In this document: positions 40,569-52,909 of the stretch, piece by piece | Numbering within the stretch: the stretch's first letter is position 1 | How the letters are laid out: every line of letters starts with the position of its first letter | Source: Hybos culiciformis | Taxonomy: Eukaryota > Arthropoda > Insecta > Diptera > Hybotidae | Direction of reading: 5' to 3' | Length of the DNA stretch: 64,000 bases | Assembly: GCA_964007475.1 (NCBI GenBank) | Contig: OZ023274.1 | Coordinates: 93,622,750 to 93,686,749 of the forward strand | Notes under the pieces: model-generated | The model's database searches: none | What the model saw: only the letters and a program-made list of their open reading frames with translations | What the model was told of the DNA's origin: nothing | Program-made: the position numbers and the translations under genes

Positions 40569-40852
40569 CATTGAGTAATAATATTTATAAGAGGGACAGA
40601 TTTCATACAAGTAAATGTTTTTTTAAAAATTATGACAATATTTTGAATGTATTGAGTAAAACGTTTTAACTCAAATGTGTTTATTCTTAATTTTATTATT
40701 TTTATTATCATATTAAGAATAAACACATTTGAGTATGAAATTTTTATTCAATACATTGAAAATATTCTCATAATTTTTGAGTTATTTGAAAAAAAAAATC
40801 TGAAATTTACTTGTATGAATTCTGACGCTCTTATAAATATTATTACTCAATG
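40569..40852. mobile_element. Palindromic MITE, copy 2
   Basis: Same family as 34750-35041, with ends CATTGAGTAATAATATTTAT and inverse, 284 bp, folding back over its full length. Perfect 7-bp duplication ATAAAAC (40562-40568 and 40853-40859). It lies about 370 bp downstream of the stop codon of receptor B. Confidence 0.85.
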
Positions 40853-41220
40853 ATAAAACTTAATGTAAGTATGTAACAAACAACAATTTTTGATTATATA
40901 ATGGCTCCCGAGATATCGCGATTTTTACTGACACCAAATATGACATAAAATAAACATTTCTTCATTCATTTCTTTTTAAATATTATCACAAACCTGTGGA
41001 ATGTGTTTTTATATAAATTTTGAGATACATTTGAATTCAATTTAGTTTCAAAGTTTCTTAAACGGCAAAGAATATTTATCAAAAAATTTTAAAACTCATA
41101 AATCAAAATTATTTATTTTCAAATTTTATAAATAACAATAATATAATAGGAACCTACATACTATACATACTTAAAAAATATAATCGTTGAATAATCGTTT
41201 AATTGCATATCAGAATTTAA

Positions 41221-44200
41221 TCAGGATTTAATTTTTGTAAAAGCTGTTTCAGCAGATTCCAAAGAGCTTCCGGCTAAATGATCAATAGAATTACCTAGAC
41301 TTGATTTCGAAAATTGTCTTGAAAACTTTCTGTGAAATATTCGATCTGACCTGCAAAAATAACGTATAGTTTAAATTTTAAATATGTTTGATTATTATTA
41401 AGTTTTAACAATGAATTTTCATTATTCTTATTAAAAAACAATTTTATTTCGGCATAAAAATATATTAATTCAAAACTATATATTAAAGTATTGTATAATT
41501 TATTTGGCAAACTATTTTCATATCATTTTTTACAACTCCTAAGTTTTCGAAATTATTTTGAACCGATATAAAGAATACTTCATTTCGTTTAAATTTAGCG
41601 AATTATTAAAATCCTTAAAAATAGCTAAAAACTGCTACTAGATTATTTTCGAGATTTTGACTATATTCAGGATGTTATTTTATAGATTAATGATATGAAT
41701 GACAAGATTAAAATATTCAAACATATACAAATGGTGACTGTGTACTTGTGAATAAATTAAAGAAACAAAACATTCTATAGCAAGAAGGATCTATTATTGC
41801 TATTATATTTTTAAACAAATGGTAAGACCGGAAATTCCAAAATTGAATCATATTTAAATTGCTACAATAATGTGTTATGACAAGATTATTAAAATCATAC
41901 TAAAAAACTTTAAAACTTTTTTTGTCCAACTTACTTTTTTAAGCACATAAGTTTAACATTTCTTTTCCAAACAAAGAAAAAGAATATTAATATTCCTTGA
42001 ATTGCATTAACGAAATCTGTTGCATAAAAAATTTCTTCATTGCCTGGTCCAGCTACATAAGACATAACTTCCATTATCCAAGTTACACCCATAATGATGA
42101 AAAGTCGCAAAAATAAATTGAAACTAAATTTTTAAAGTAAAAAAAAAAATAAATGAAATTAACAAAAACAATAACCATCTCCTACGTTCAATGTAGGATT
42201 AGCTTTGTCAGTAAAATTATACTTATTCTTTTCAGATTTCAATATTTTTCCATTTTCTTTCTTTGAAATTATATTTTTCATTTCAAGCTGCAGCTGTCGA
42301 ATCTTTTTAGCCGTCAAAATGAACATTACAGTATTAAAAGCAATAATCGAAAGAATAATTCCATAGAAATATATCATTCCAGTCCAACCATATTCCACTA
42401 AGTAAAATATATATAAATAAAAACTTTATTGTTCAAAAATATTTTTATTTAAGAAAATTGATCGCAATACTTACAATTCAGAAAGCAAAAATTGTTATTA
42501 ATTCCCGTTTTCCATGTAACCTCAATTGAACTAAAATCAACAGCTAAAACAAGGCACAAAAATATTAATGGAATTCCCCAAGCGTAAATAGAATATAAAC
42601 TGAATTTTCTTCGCTGACCAAGTCGATCATTAAGCTGTCTTCCGGTAAAATTCCACCACATATCAAAACTAATAATACTTAGCCAAAAAAATGCAGCCAT
42701 GAAAAAGTAGTAAGTAAAATATCCTGAGAAATAAGTAAGGTACAGAGTTATAGACTTTCGAAAGTTTAACAATGAGAACAAAAAATTAAAAAAATTCACA
42801 AATTCAAAATTCTTCCTCTCTCACTGAACATTTTACAAATAAAATCGAACCTATTAATTGGTTTATTCTAAGTTTTTTTTTCCTAAGTTTTTTTGGATTT
42901 TAAGATCAATTGAATTAAATAAAAAATAAGTCAAAAATTTCACACACATTAAAAGATAATTTTACCCAAAATTGAACAGCTTGTGTAATTAATATCGGCA
43001 GTTGGGCACATTCTAAGAAAAGCTGTACACGAATAGGAAAGCACTAGCGATATCAAATAAGATATTAATGATTTTCCATGCAATGTTCTCAATTCCGTAA
43101 TAAATGCATATACACATATAGTAGGTATCATAAATAATACAGACAAATAGAGACCTAAAAATTTATTAAAATTTATAATTAAGTTAAAATTAAAATTATT
43201 TAAATTTTCATATTATATTTGATTACTCACAACATCCATCAAAAATCTCCTTCCATGAAGGTGTACTGCGGATTGAACATAGAAAAACAGCTAGTTCTGG
43301 CTGTCCTTCATTTTCCTATGAATGAAACAAAAATAAGTCAAAATATAACTATGAAAATATGTGTATGATAAAGCATAGAGATTGGGTTTTGTTGTAAAAA
43401 TTGTAAACAATATCAATTTTACTGATCAGGAATTGATGATCATGAATTGGTTGTTGACTATCTAAATCAATAAAAATAGTTAAATTTTTATTGTGGTCAA
43501 CAACTCAAAAATATGTTCACTGCAGTTGGTATTTGAGCACTGCATAAGCAAAGTCCAAAATATTTACCACCAAAGCAACACAATATTCTGAGAATTCCAT
43601 TGTTTCGTTATCAGAATGAATGAATAATCGACCATCCTAAAATAAAATTTAAAAAGAATTTAAAATTAACAATTTCAAGTCTAGAAATCTTTTTTTACTT
43701 CTAACATTTCCCATTTGTCATCCTCATCTATTTCTGGCTGTAAAGCATAGATATTCTCACAGATTGGTCGATTGAATTGTGGATAAAAATTGTCAAAAAT
43801 ATCTTTAGTAATTCCTGAAATATTCATTTCATATCTTTCTAAGTCTTCAACGTCTTTACATTTGCCATCTTCGATATAAATTTGATTTCTCTTGGGACAA
43901 CAAAATTTCAAACAATTTCGTAATAAACATATGCAACCTCTTAAATGAGGTTTCGCTTCAACTTTATTATCCGAATGCAGATACACATGATTATATATTC
44001 CAGTTAAGTTTTCTAAAAAATATATATATATATAATTCGACACCTAAGTTTTTACAAACTTAAATAAATTCAAAAACAATTAAATTTTTTAAATTATAAA
44101 AATTTATTTTTATTCAGTTTTCAAAATTTTTCAACAACAATTCTTCAGTATCCCTATCATCAAAAAAATTAGTTAGCATGTTTCTCAAATAACATTAGAA

Positions 44201-44445
44201 GAACAGAGATATTATCAAGAATTAGTAGTTGACCTTTAATTCAAATTAAATAATTTAATTAACGTACTGGGAATTAAAAATCCTTCATGTAAATATGATC
44301 CATTTAATAATTGTTTACTATTTGTTAAATCAATCGTGTCATGATAATGGCATGGTAATTTTACATTATTTGTTGCAACTTCATTACATTTTACTTGAAT
44401 AAAAATCAAGAACAGAATTAAAAAATTGGCAAAAAAATATTTCAT
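41221..44445 (-). CDS. Methuselah-like receptor B (525 aa, 9 exons)
   Basis: The exons, in coding order, are 44445-44268, 44012-43699, 43636-43568, 43315-43231, 43154-42966, 42723-42475, 42397-42223, 42123-41935 and 41350-41221. Intron phases equal those of the other three copies. The signal peptide spans residues 1-20. The ectodomain shows LPCHYHDTIDLTNS, LLNGSYLHEGFLIP, KNLTGIYNHV and RGCICLLRNCLKFCCPKRN. Seven helices lie at about 217-239, 248-266, 280-304, 319-342, 367-388, 422-443 and 450-472, with ELRTLHGKSL, SFDMWWNFTG and GVTWIMEV at the usual places. The cytoplasmic tail is SDRIFHRKFSRQFSKSSLG. No GPS cleavage site is visible, as is usual for Methuselah receptors. It is probably a plasma-membrane G-protein-coupled receptor; the ligand is unknown. 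Exon 1 is protein-identical to receptor C. Confidence 0.93.
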
Positions 44446-44650
44446 TCTTATGTTTCATAGATCTTAATTTAATTATTTATTAATATTTTTTTATTTACTA
44501 TTTTTTAATAATACACTATCAATGCTTTCTTAGCTGTATTCTCGATAAAACTAAAGTGAAAATAAAACAAAATTGTGGTTTCAAAAAAAAATTTATTAAC
44601 CTTATATTTCATAAAATTATACTTTAAAAATTAGATTTTAACTAGAATTA
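44446..44650 (-). promoter_or_regulatory. Upstream region of receptor B, shared with receptors C and D
   Basis: The minus-strand block around 44522-44553 (TTTTATCGAGAAT, then AGCTAAGAAAGCAT) recurs at the same distance before receptor C (about 50813-50846) and, with changes, receptor D (about 58305-58340). Retention in the diverged copy D suggests a promoter or start-site element. No TATA box is evident. Confidence 0.45.
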
Positions 44651-44682
44651 TAAAAAGCACTTAAAAAATGAGTACTATACGG

Positions 44683-45217
44683 CAGTAGTTAATAAAGTGT
44701 CGGTCGCGACCCACTGCTGGGTCGCGAGCTGATTCTAGGTAGGTCGCCAATAATTTTATTATTTGTATTAATTTATTTTTAATTAACTTAATGCAATAGT
44801 TTAACATATAGGCAGGCATGTGTTTGAAGCATGTTTTTAGGTGCTTGTAAAATTTTTCTCAACAAATGTCTGTATTCAAAAGATTACAGCACAAAATTCG
44901 TATCTAGTTTTACACACTGCAGCTTTAAAAGTGCTACTTCCATTTACAACGTCTTGTATATGTGAATATGCATTTTCAGCAATGTTTGTATTAAAAAACA
45001 AATATTGCAATAAATTACAATTATCAAACTCACTTCACTAATACAAAAGTAGATGTCGAAGATGTTATTTCCAAAAACAGAAAACAGTCTCATTAATAAT
45101 TTATTTTGATATTAAAAAATTTATGAATTAAAGTTTTTAATTTTTTTACAGGTGGGTCGCGAAAACCTTAGGGTTTTAATTAGTGGGTCGGGTCTGGTAG
45201 AAGTTTGGGAACCCCTG
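44683..45217 (+). mobile_element. Decayed hAT transposon with C-terminal transposase fragment
   Basis: A perfect 8-bp duplication, CTATACGG, lies at 44675-44682 and 45218-45225, the size made by hAT transposases. The ends are CAGTAGTTAATAAAGTG on the left and AGTTTGGGAACCCCTG on the right, with GGTCGCGACCC/GGGTCGCG motifs inside both. The frame at 44841-45041 contains LKVLLPFTTSCICEYAFSAM and LKNKYCNKL, which match the pattern of the hAT dimerisation domain of Buster/ZBED-type transposases. The zinc finger and catalytic regions are missing, so the copy is dead. Confidence 0.85.
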
Positions 45218-45225
45218 CTATACGG

Positions 45226-46902
45226 TGTCTAACGACGTGGTGCCGGAAACAAAATATGCCGTCACGGATAATTAGGAACCGTGACATTGAAGTGATAGAC
45301 ACGATGACGTTTACAAAAAAAGAAGCCGTGTCTAAACATTCAAGAAAACTATTTTAGACGCCCTGACAAAAAAAAAAAAGACGTGTTGCCTGTTTCGAAA
45401 AATGTCATCCTGCCTTAAAAAAATCAAACATGGTGAAATTTTGCTAATTTTTTGGACCTAGACACCGTGGCTTTATACATTATGACATGTTTACGAAAAA
45501 ATTATATATATAATATATTATATCGATTATTGTGTTTAGGAAACCCGTATGATTCAATAATATCGGAATTTAAAATAATAAACAAAAATCAATAAATTTA
45601 TCATCACAAAACCCCAATGGGGTGGATTATCATATTATAGTGTAGTCTACGAAAATTAATAATTAATATTATTTTAATAACTAATTAAAATTAATTGGTA
45701 TTTCGCATTCATTTTGATTTCCTTAACTTTATAAAATAAATTTTAATTTCGAAAGATTTGTTGACACCAAAAAGTGGACGAGGAGATCATTTAATTTTTC
45801 TTCTATAATAATATCAAAAAAAAAATTTTTATATAGTGGGAAATTTTAATGCAATGAATTTTTTTTTTGTTTAAAGGAGTCCATGCCGATCTGCAGAAGT
45901 AAACTCAGATTTTATCCATTTTATGTCTGTTATAACTCGATTCAAGTTCGCTATATATTTAAAACTTTATTATATCCCCTTCTTTATTTCTGTTAAACCA
46001 CTTCCTATAAACTTTTATCAACAATCATCAAATCTTAACTAGTTAGTGGTTTTATTTTCACTTACAATCGACTTTTCAAATAACTAATAAACATTTAATA
46101 CGAATTCCGATAACTACACATACATTTATTGCGCACATTTCATTTTCAATTCTTTTAAACTTTTTTATAAGACAATCTTAGGTATATCTTCTTAAGTTAG
46201 ATTGGCAAAAACAATTTTCAATTCAGTGCCAAAATCTACTGCCGAGAAAGCAAATATAAAAATTATAACGAAAACTCATTAAACGAACGTTCCACAAAAA
46301 AAAGCCTGTTTTCAACAAAAGTGAAAAACTGGATATTTTTTCATTAAATAGCGTCGCAGGTAAAACTTTAGTTAATAAACGTCAATACGAGAAACTTAAA
46401 ATGTGGTTTAAGTACAAAATTTAATTAAACAAATCGTCTTTGTCATAAAATATGTTTCTTGAATTAGACCTTAAAAGAGGCTTAAAGCATTTTCTGTTTC
46501 TTTATACCAATTCAAGAATTCAAGGTCCTGGCGTTTAAAAACATAAGAAACTTGCGTTATTTATTTATTTATTTATTTATAATTTCAATAATATAATTCA
46601 TCAACTATTAACTAATTATAAAATCTAATTATAAAATCAAAAACATAACTTTAATATGTCGAATGAAAACAAGAAACCGTGATTTATTATTTTATTATAC
46701 ATTCTAATTAATTATCCAATAAATCGCACTATTAAATCTGGTCTTCAATAATTTTTTTGGCCACTAGAATTATAAAAATTATAATTAAAAGTTATAAACA
46801 TATAAATAAAAATTAAAAATACCTTCTTAAAAAACTATAATATCGTAGAATAATATATAAATTAGAGTAAAATGAGTTGTTTATTTAAATATTCCAATTT
46901 AA
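45226..46902. other. Intergenic region between receptors B and C
   Basis: 45222-45468 is less AT-rich and holds repeated TGTCTA words in both orientations, with ACGGTGTCTA inverted at its ends. This may be an older fold-back element into which the hAT copy inserted. An (ATTT)n run at 46559-46581 could be a retrotransposon tail. No gene is seen. Confidence 0.4.
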
Positions 46903-49900
46903 TCATGATTTAATTTTGGTAAAAGTTGTTTCAGCAACTTCCAATGAGATTGCGATTGTTGGATTACTAGAACTTCCTAGACTTGATTTTGAAAACTGTC
47001 TTGAAAATTTTCTATGAAGTATCCGATCTGACCTGCAATAATAATTAATAAATTATAGTTGAAATTTTAATATGATCTATAATTAAAGAAACTAATTAAA
47101 TTTTAGTACAATTCTGAATAAGTTAAAATAAAAAAATTCTAAAGAGGTTCTTTCTTTATCATATAGTGTTAGATATAAATTAAATACTCTGAGGGACAGG
47201 TCGACAATCTGTAATTGACAAAAAATGTGATAATGACATAATCACATTCCAGAAATTCTACCTTTAGATTAGTCTTATCCCTAAATATCACACTGATTAT
47301 GTCACCATCTACATACGTCTTTTTTAAGTGATTTCTTATTAACGCTGAAAAGTTTATCTTTTCTCGTCCCACTTACTTTTTATAGCACATTCGTTTAACA
47401 TTTCTCTTCCAAACAAAGAAAAAGAATATTAATATTCCTTGAATTCCATTGATAAAATCACTTGCATAAAAAATTGCTTCATTGTCTGGTCCAGCTACAT
47501 AAGATATGACTTCCATTATCCAAGTTACACCCATAATGATGAAAAGTCGTAAAAATAAATTGAAACTAAATTTTTAAGGAAAAAAAAAAAAAAAAAAACT
47601 GAAATTGATGGGAATGTTAACCATCTCCTACTTTGACTGAAGGATAATTTGTTAGAAAATATATATATGTACTTATTCTTTTCGGACTTCAATGTTTTCC
47701 GATTTTCCTTCTTTGAAATTATATTTATCATTTCAAGTTGTAATTGTCTAATCTTTGCAGCAGTTAAAATGAACATCACAGTATTGAAAATAATAATTGA
47801 AAGAACAATCCCATAGAAATACAGCATTGCCATCCAACCGTCCAGCACTTATTAGCAATTATTAAAACAATATAAAACTCTGTTCTCATAATTTATTTTC
47901 GTTTAGGAAAATTTATCAAATTACTTACAATTCAAGAAGCAAAAATTTTGCCCAATTCCTGATTTCCATTTAACCTTAATATTACTAAAATCAACTGCTA
48001 AAAGAAGACACAAAAATATTAATGGCAGTCCCCAAGCGTACACAGAACATAAAAGAAATCTTCTTCGTTGTCCAAGTCGATCATTAAGCTGTCTTCCGGT
48101 AAAATTCCACCACATATCAAAACTAATAATACTTAGCCAAAAAAATGCAGCCATAAAAAAGTAGTATATTATATATCCTGGAAATTTTAATGTGAAATTA
48201 AATTATAGTATTATTAAAGGGCGTTTAACAACCGATTTATTTACTCTGGCTGGAGCATAATTGACTATATACGTCCAACTCGGTTTTCACACAAAATTTG
48301 GATATTTTAAATTTATTAATATTACAAATTTATTTTTTTAATTAAATTATTTTTGGATGTTATTACATTTAATTCGAATAAGTAATAAATTTAAAATATT
48401 TTTTTATATTTTAATGTAGATTTTCAAGAAGACTAAAAATAGTTTTACCCAAAAAGGAACAGCTTGGCTCTGCAATATCGTTAGGTGGAACTATTTTAAT
48501 ATAAGCTATACATGAATAGGAAATCACTAACGATATCAAATAACATATCAGTGCCTTTCCGTGCAATGTTCTCAATTCCGTGATAAAGGAATATACACAT
48601 ACAGTGGATATCATAAATAATGCAGACAAATATAGACCTAAAATTTTAGAACAAAATTCACATTTTTATTCTATACTTTCACTTCAAGTGTAATAGCGTA
48701 GTTACCTATTAAAACAAATTTAAAATTTTAATATTTTATACAAAACGAGGCTCCATCAAAATCACCACAATTTCCACCACATTGGGAGAGTTATATTATA
48801 ATTTTAATTGAGATGAAAATACTTGTAATTTTCGTTATGGTAGACATTTGAAAAATGTTTTTTATTTGGGACATTCTTTAGCTTTAAATATCTGTTTGAC
48901 TTTAAAAATCGGTTCATTTATAAAGGAGGTAGAGAATTACTATAAACAGTCACTCTAATGTCCTCTAAAGACAATTACTTACTTTATTTAATTAATTTTA
49001 AGTTAACTTTAAAGGAAGTTAATTAATATTTATTAATTTAAAAATATTTTATCTTTTTTCGGTGTACTTACCACAGCCATCCAAAATTTCCTTCAAGCTT
49101 GGTACGTAAGGTTCTAGACAAATAAAAGCAGCTAGTTTTGGTTGTTCTTCATTTATCTACAAATTAAGCAAAAACCCCTCAAATTAAATTAATAAAAATG
49201 TGTGCATTTGGGTAAAGAAATAGTACGTGCATGTAAGAAAATCAATAAGGTTTAGTCGAGGCTTTGGTAGAGTGAGTTCACAAGAGATATAAAGTCCACA
49301 TCAGTCCTTTAATCACTGTTTCGTATGTATTTAATGGATTCATTGACTTCAATGACTAATTTTATTGGAATTTTAATATAGGACAGTAGTATATAATATT
49401 ATGTTCACATTCGGCAAACAAATTGTAAAATATTTACCACCAAAGCAAGACAATGGTTTGAGTTGTCCAATGTCTCGTTATCAGAATCAAAGAATAATTG
49501 ACCATCCTAAAAAGAAATTTTAAAAGAGTTAAAATTTACAATTCCAAGTCAAGAAATCTTTATTTACTTCTAACATTTCCCATTTTTCTTCTCTTGCTAC
49601 TTCCGGCTCTAAAGCAAATAAATTCTTACAAATTGGTTGATTGTATTGTGGATGAAAATGATCAAAAATATCTTTGGTGACTCCTGAAATATCCAATTCA
49701 TATCTTTCTAAGTCTTCAACGTCTTCACATTTGCCGAATTCGGTATAAATTTGATTTCTCTTGGCACAACAAAATTTTAAACAATTTCGTAATAAGCATA
49801 CGCAACCTCTTAAATGAGGTTTAGCATCAACTTTAATATCCGAATAAAGATATACATGATTAAACATGCCAGTAAAAACTTCTGAAAAAAAATATATATA

Positions 49901-50737
49901 TATATAAGTTAATAAAACAGTACATCATAAATGAAGTATGCGGCCCCTTATCATAAATGTTTTCGGATAAATTTTTTTCATAGACTATCTATATCCATTA
50001 TACACATTTTATTTGAATTCCACTTCAACCCATATACCAACTTTCAATGAAATCTATTTCTAGCCCCTAGCTCGGATCCTAATTTCCAAACCTGTAATCG
50101 GAAAATTTCACTAAACTGAAAGTGAACAAGATTTCGCATATTTGGCATCTAAACGATCAAAATCCACTTAGTAATTTCATAATTATAAACATTTTAGTGA
50201 GGGATGGACAAACAGGCATTAAACGAAAACATATAACCGGTTTGATGAAAAATAGGATAAAAACAACTCAATTAGTATAGGCTTCGAGGTTATTATGATG
50301 ACAACCATTACGAATAAAACGAGTGATTTTGAAAAAAAAAAAAAACACTACTAATTGTTCATAAAATCATTCAAAAGGACTACAAACATATTTTTAAATA
50401 TCCATAAGAAACCCAATTAATAATAAGCAAAAATTTCTATTGAAAACTTAGTTGAAAGTTATAAAAAAAAAACTAAATTTTTGGTTTATTTGAAGTATTT
50501 TAAGCCGCTTTATACAAAAATAAAAAAGTATTCAAGATTAATAGATTTAATTAACGTACTGGGAATTAAAAATCCTTCATGTAAATATGATCCATTCAAC
50601 AATTGTTTACTATTTGTTAAATCAATAGTGTCATGATAATGGCATGGTAATTTTACATTATTTGTTGCAACTTCATTACATTTTACTTGAATAAAAATCA
50701 AGAACAGAATTAAAAAATTGGCAAAAAAATATTTCAT
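46903..50737 (-). CDS. Methuselah-like receptor C (525 aa, 9 exons)
   Basis: The exons, in coding order, are 50737-50560, 49881-49568, 49506-49438, 49156-49072, 48637-48449, 48177-47929, 47847-47673, 47565-47377 and 47032-46903. They total 1578 nt, in frame, with the shared phase pattern. Residues 1-59 are identical to receptor B. The ectodomain continues with KVFTGMFNHVYLYS, RGCVCLLRNCLKFCCAKRN and DVEDLERYELDISG. Exon 3 encodes DGQLFFDSDNETLDNSNHC. Seven membrane helices are at the same positions as in B, with ELRTLHGKALIC, SFDMWWNFTG and GVTWIMEV. The tail is SDRILHRKFSRQFSKSSLG. The role, plasma-membrane peptide or protein sensing through G proteins, is inferred from the family. The gene is intact with no broken splice sites. 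Confidence 0.93.
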
Positions 50738-50950
50738 TCTTATGTTTCATAGATCTTAATTCAATTATTTTTTAATATTTTTTTATTTACTATTTTTCAA
50801 TAATACACTATCAATGCTTTCTTAGCTGAATTCTCGATAAAACTAAAGTGAAAATAAAACAAAATTGTGGTTTCAAAAAAAATTTATTAACCTTATATTT
50901 CATAAAATTATAGTTTGAAAATTAGATTTTAAGTAGAATAAAAAAAAATG
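50738..50950 (-). promoter_or_regulatory. Upstream region of receptor C, nearly identical to that of B
   Basis: About 210 bp upstream of the ATG match the corresponding region of receptor B with only scattered differences, including the AGCTAAGAAAGCAT block. Similarity stops near 50950, where B carries the hAT insertion about 30 bp further out. Confidence 0.5.
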
Positions 50951-51891
50951 CATTTAAAAACCCATATGATTCAAAAATACCGAAATTCAAATAATAAATA
51001 AAAATCATTAATCATTAAAAGTGTAAACTTGTAAGATAATATCAATAATTCCTTTGCGATCAAAGTTTTCATTTATTTAAATAAGTATAAAAAGTTGAAA
51101 ATTTAGTCTTGATCAATTTCGTTTCTTCTATAACTTAGTTCGCGTTCTCAATTTATTTAAAACTTGATCATAAACCCCTTCATTTTTTTTTTTTTTTTTG
51201 TGAAAACCGCTTCCTGTTAAAGAAAGTTTTATCGACAAATTTTGAATTTTATCGCAACTAGTGGGTTTTTTTTTACTTATACATTGATTTCTAATTCTTT
51301 TCAAAACAACTATACATGCATATCATATTAATTCTGTTCTGGAAACCTACCCATCAGTAACTAATTTCTAATTTTTAAAGAATACATTTCGATTTTAATT
51401 CTTTGAAACTTTTACAAATCAAGCGAAAATAAATTCTTAACATTCGGTAAATTTTATTTTTAGCATTTCAATATTCATCCGAATTCAGTGAAATTTTTTT
51501 TGTGCATAGTATTGAACTGGATACCTACGAACTATCAATAATCGGACACTGAATTTTTCGACTACTTTTACGGCAGGAAAAATAATTAATTTAGACATTT
51601 AATTTATCCACAAAATGCATCTTCTGTTTTTTAAAGCACATTAAACAACTTTAAAATAATTTTCTATTATTTTTTGCTCAGAATAATTAGTAAGCCTATG
51701 ATGAATAGTATTTTCTTATATATACATATTAAACAGCGTTATATACCCTTGCCCGGTAGTTGGATAATTAAACTCAGTCGAAACAGTCTCACTGTTAGAA
51801 CCTCTTTTTTCCAGAAATATTTCAAGCAAGTCAAAAATTCAAATCGTCAATGTCATAAAATAGATTTGTTGAATTAAACCTTAAATCATAC
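50951..51891. other. Intergenic stretch between C and the MITE
   Basis: Nothing recognisable except a short block near 50963-51015 related to 45541-45595 and 58520-58575. It extends the ancestral duplication unit upstream of the receptors. Confidence 0.4.
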
Positions 51892-52183
51892 CATTGAGTA
51901 ATAATATTTATAAGAGGGACAGAATTCATACAAGTAAATTTTTTTCTAAATAACTCAAAAATTATGACAATATTTTCAATGTATTGAGTAAAATTTTTTA
52001 ACTCAAATGTGTTTATTCTTAATTTTATTATTTTTATTATTGTATTAGGAATAAACACATTTAAGTATGAAATTTTTATTCAATACATTGAAAATATTGT
52101 CATCATTTTTGAGTTATTTGAAAAAAAATTCTGAAATTTACTTGTATGAATTCTGGCCCTCTTATAAATATTATTACTCACTG
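51892..52183. mobile_element. Palindromic MITE, copy 3
   Basis: Same 292-bp fold-back structure. The right end reads CTCACTG, one base off the family CTCAATG. Perfect 7-bp duplication ATCATAC (51885-51891 and 52184-52190). Confidence 0.85.
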
Positions 52184-52909
52184 ATCATACTTAGCTTTTA
52201 TTATTCAAAATCAAAAATACACAAACCTGGCGCTTAAAAGCATATAAAAACAGTGTGGTTATTATACAATAAACAAATCAACTAATTTAACGTACCACCG
52301 TATATCCTTTTTCATGTCGATATTTATATCCACATTATGTCGATATTTATATCGAGGGATTAAAACCTATACTTTTCGAGTCTTAACGTATGTTTTTTTT
52401 GTACCTAATGTTAAAACACATAAATTAAACGAATTAAATTTTCCTTTTTATATATGTTTTATGTAAATATACGTCCGTCAGTCCTCCACTTAAATGCTCA
52501 TAACTAAACATATTTTATTATGTAAAATTAAAAAAATATAATTTAGTTAAATGTCGGAAATCAAAATCATTTTTAAGAACCCATCAATATAATAAAGTTC
52601 AAATATATTGAATTAAAATTTTAATAAACGTTTTAATTTATTATCTAATTTTAAATCTTCAAAAAAATTTTTTTTGACACTTAGAAACCACTTAAGTTTT
52701 TAACTACATAAAAAAAAAAGATTGAAATATTGAATATGAGTACATTCTGTATTAATTTATCTTGCCTGCTGCAATAATTATTATAAGCAGCGTTATGCAG
52801 ATTTAATAAAATTTTCGCTTTAGTTTTTTATAATTAAAAAATATTTATATACTTTATCTATAAAAATTATTTATTCTAGCTTATAATAATATAATTATAT
52901 AATTTAACT
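52184..52909. other. Spacer downstream of receptor D
   Basis: AT-rich, with a short TCGATATTTATATC duplication near 52317-52355. No gene seen. It contains the 3' flank of receptor D. Confidence 0.4.

Noticed and set aside
46559..46800. Possible second retrotransposon tail next to an (ATTT)n run
   Set aside because: Sequence beyond the microsatellite does not match the LINE 3' UTR seen at 62311, and no target duplication was found.
47169..47372. 67-codon minus-strand frame in receptor C intron 8
   Set aside because: Reads from intron into nothing recognisable; the donor at 47376 and acceptor at 47033 remove it.
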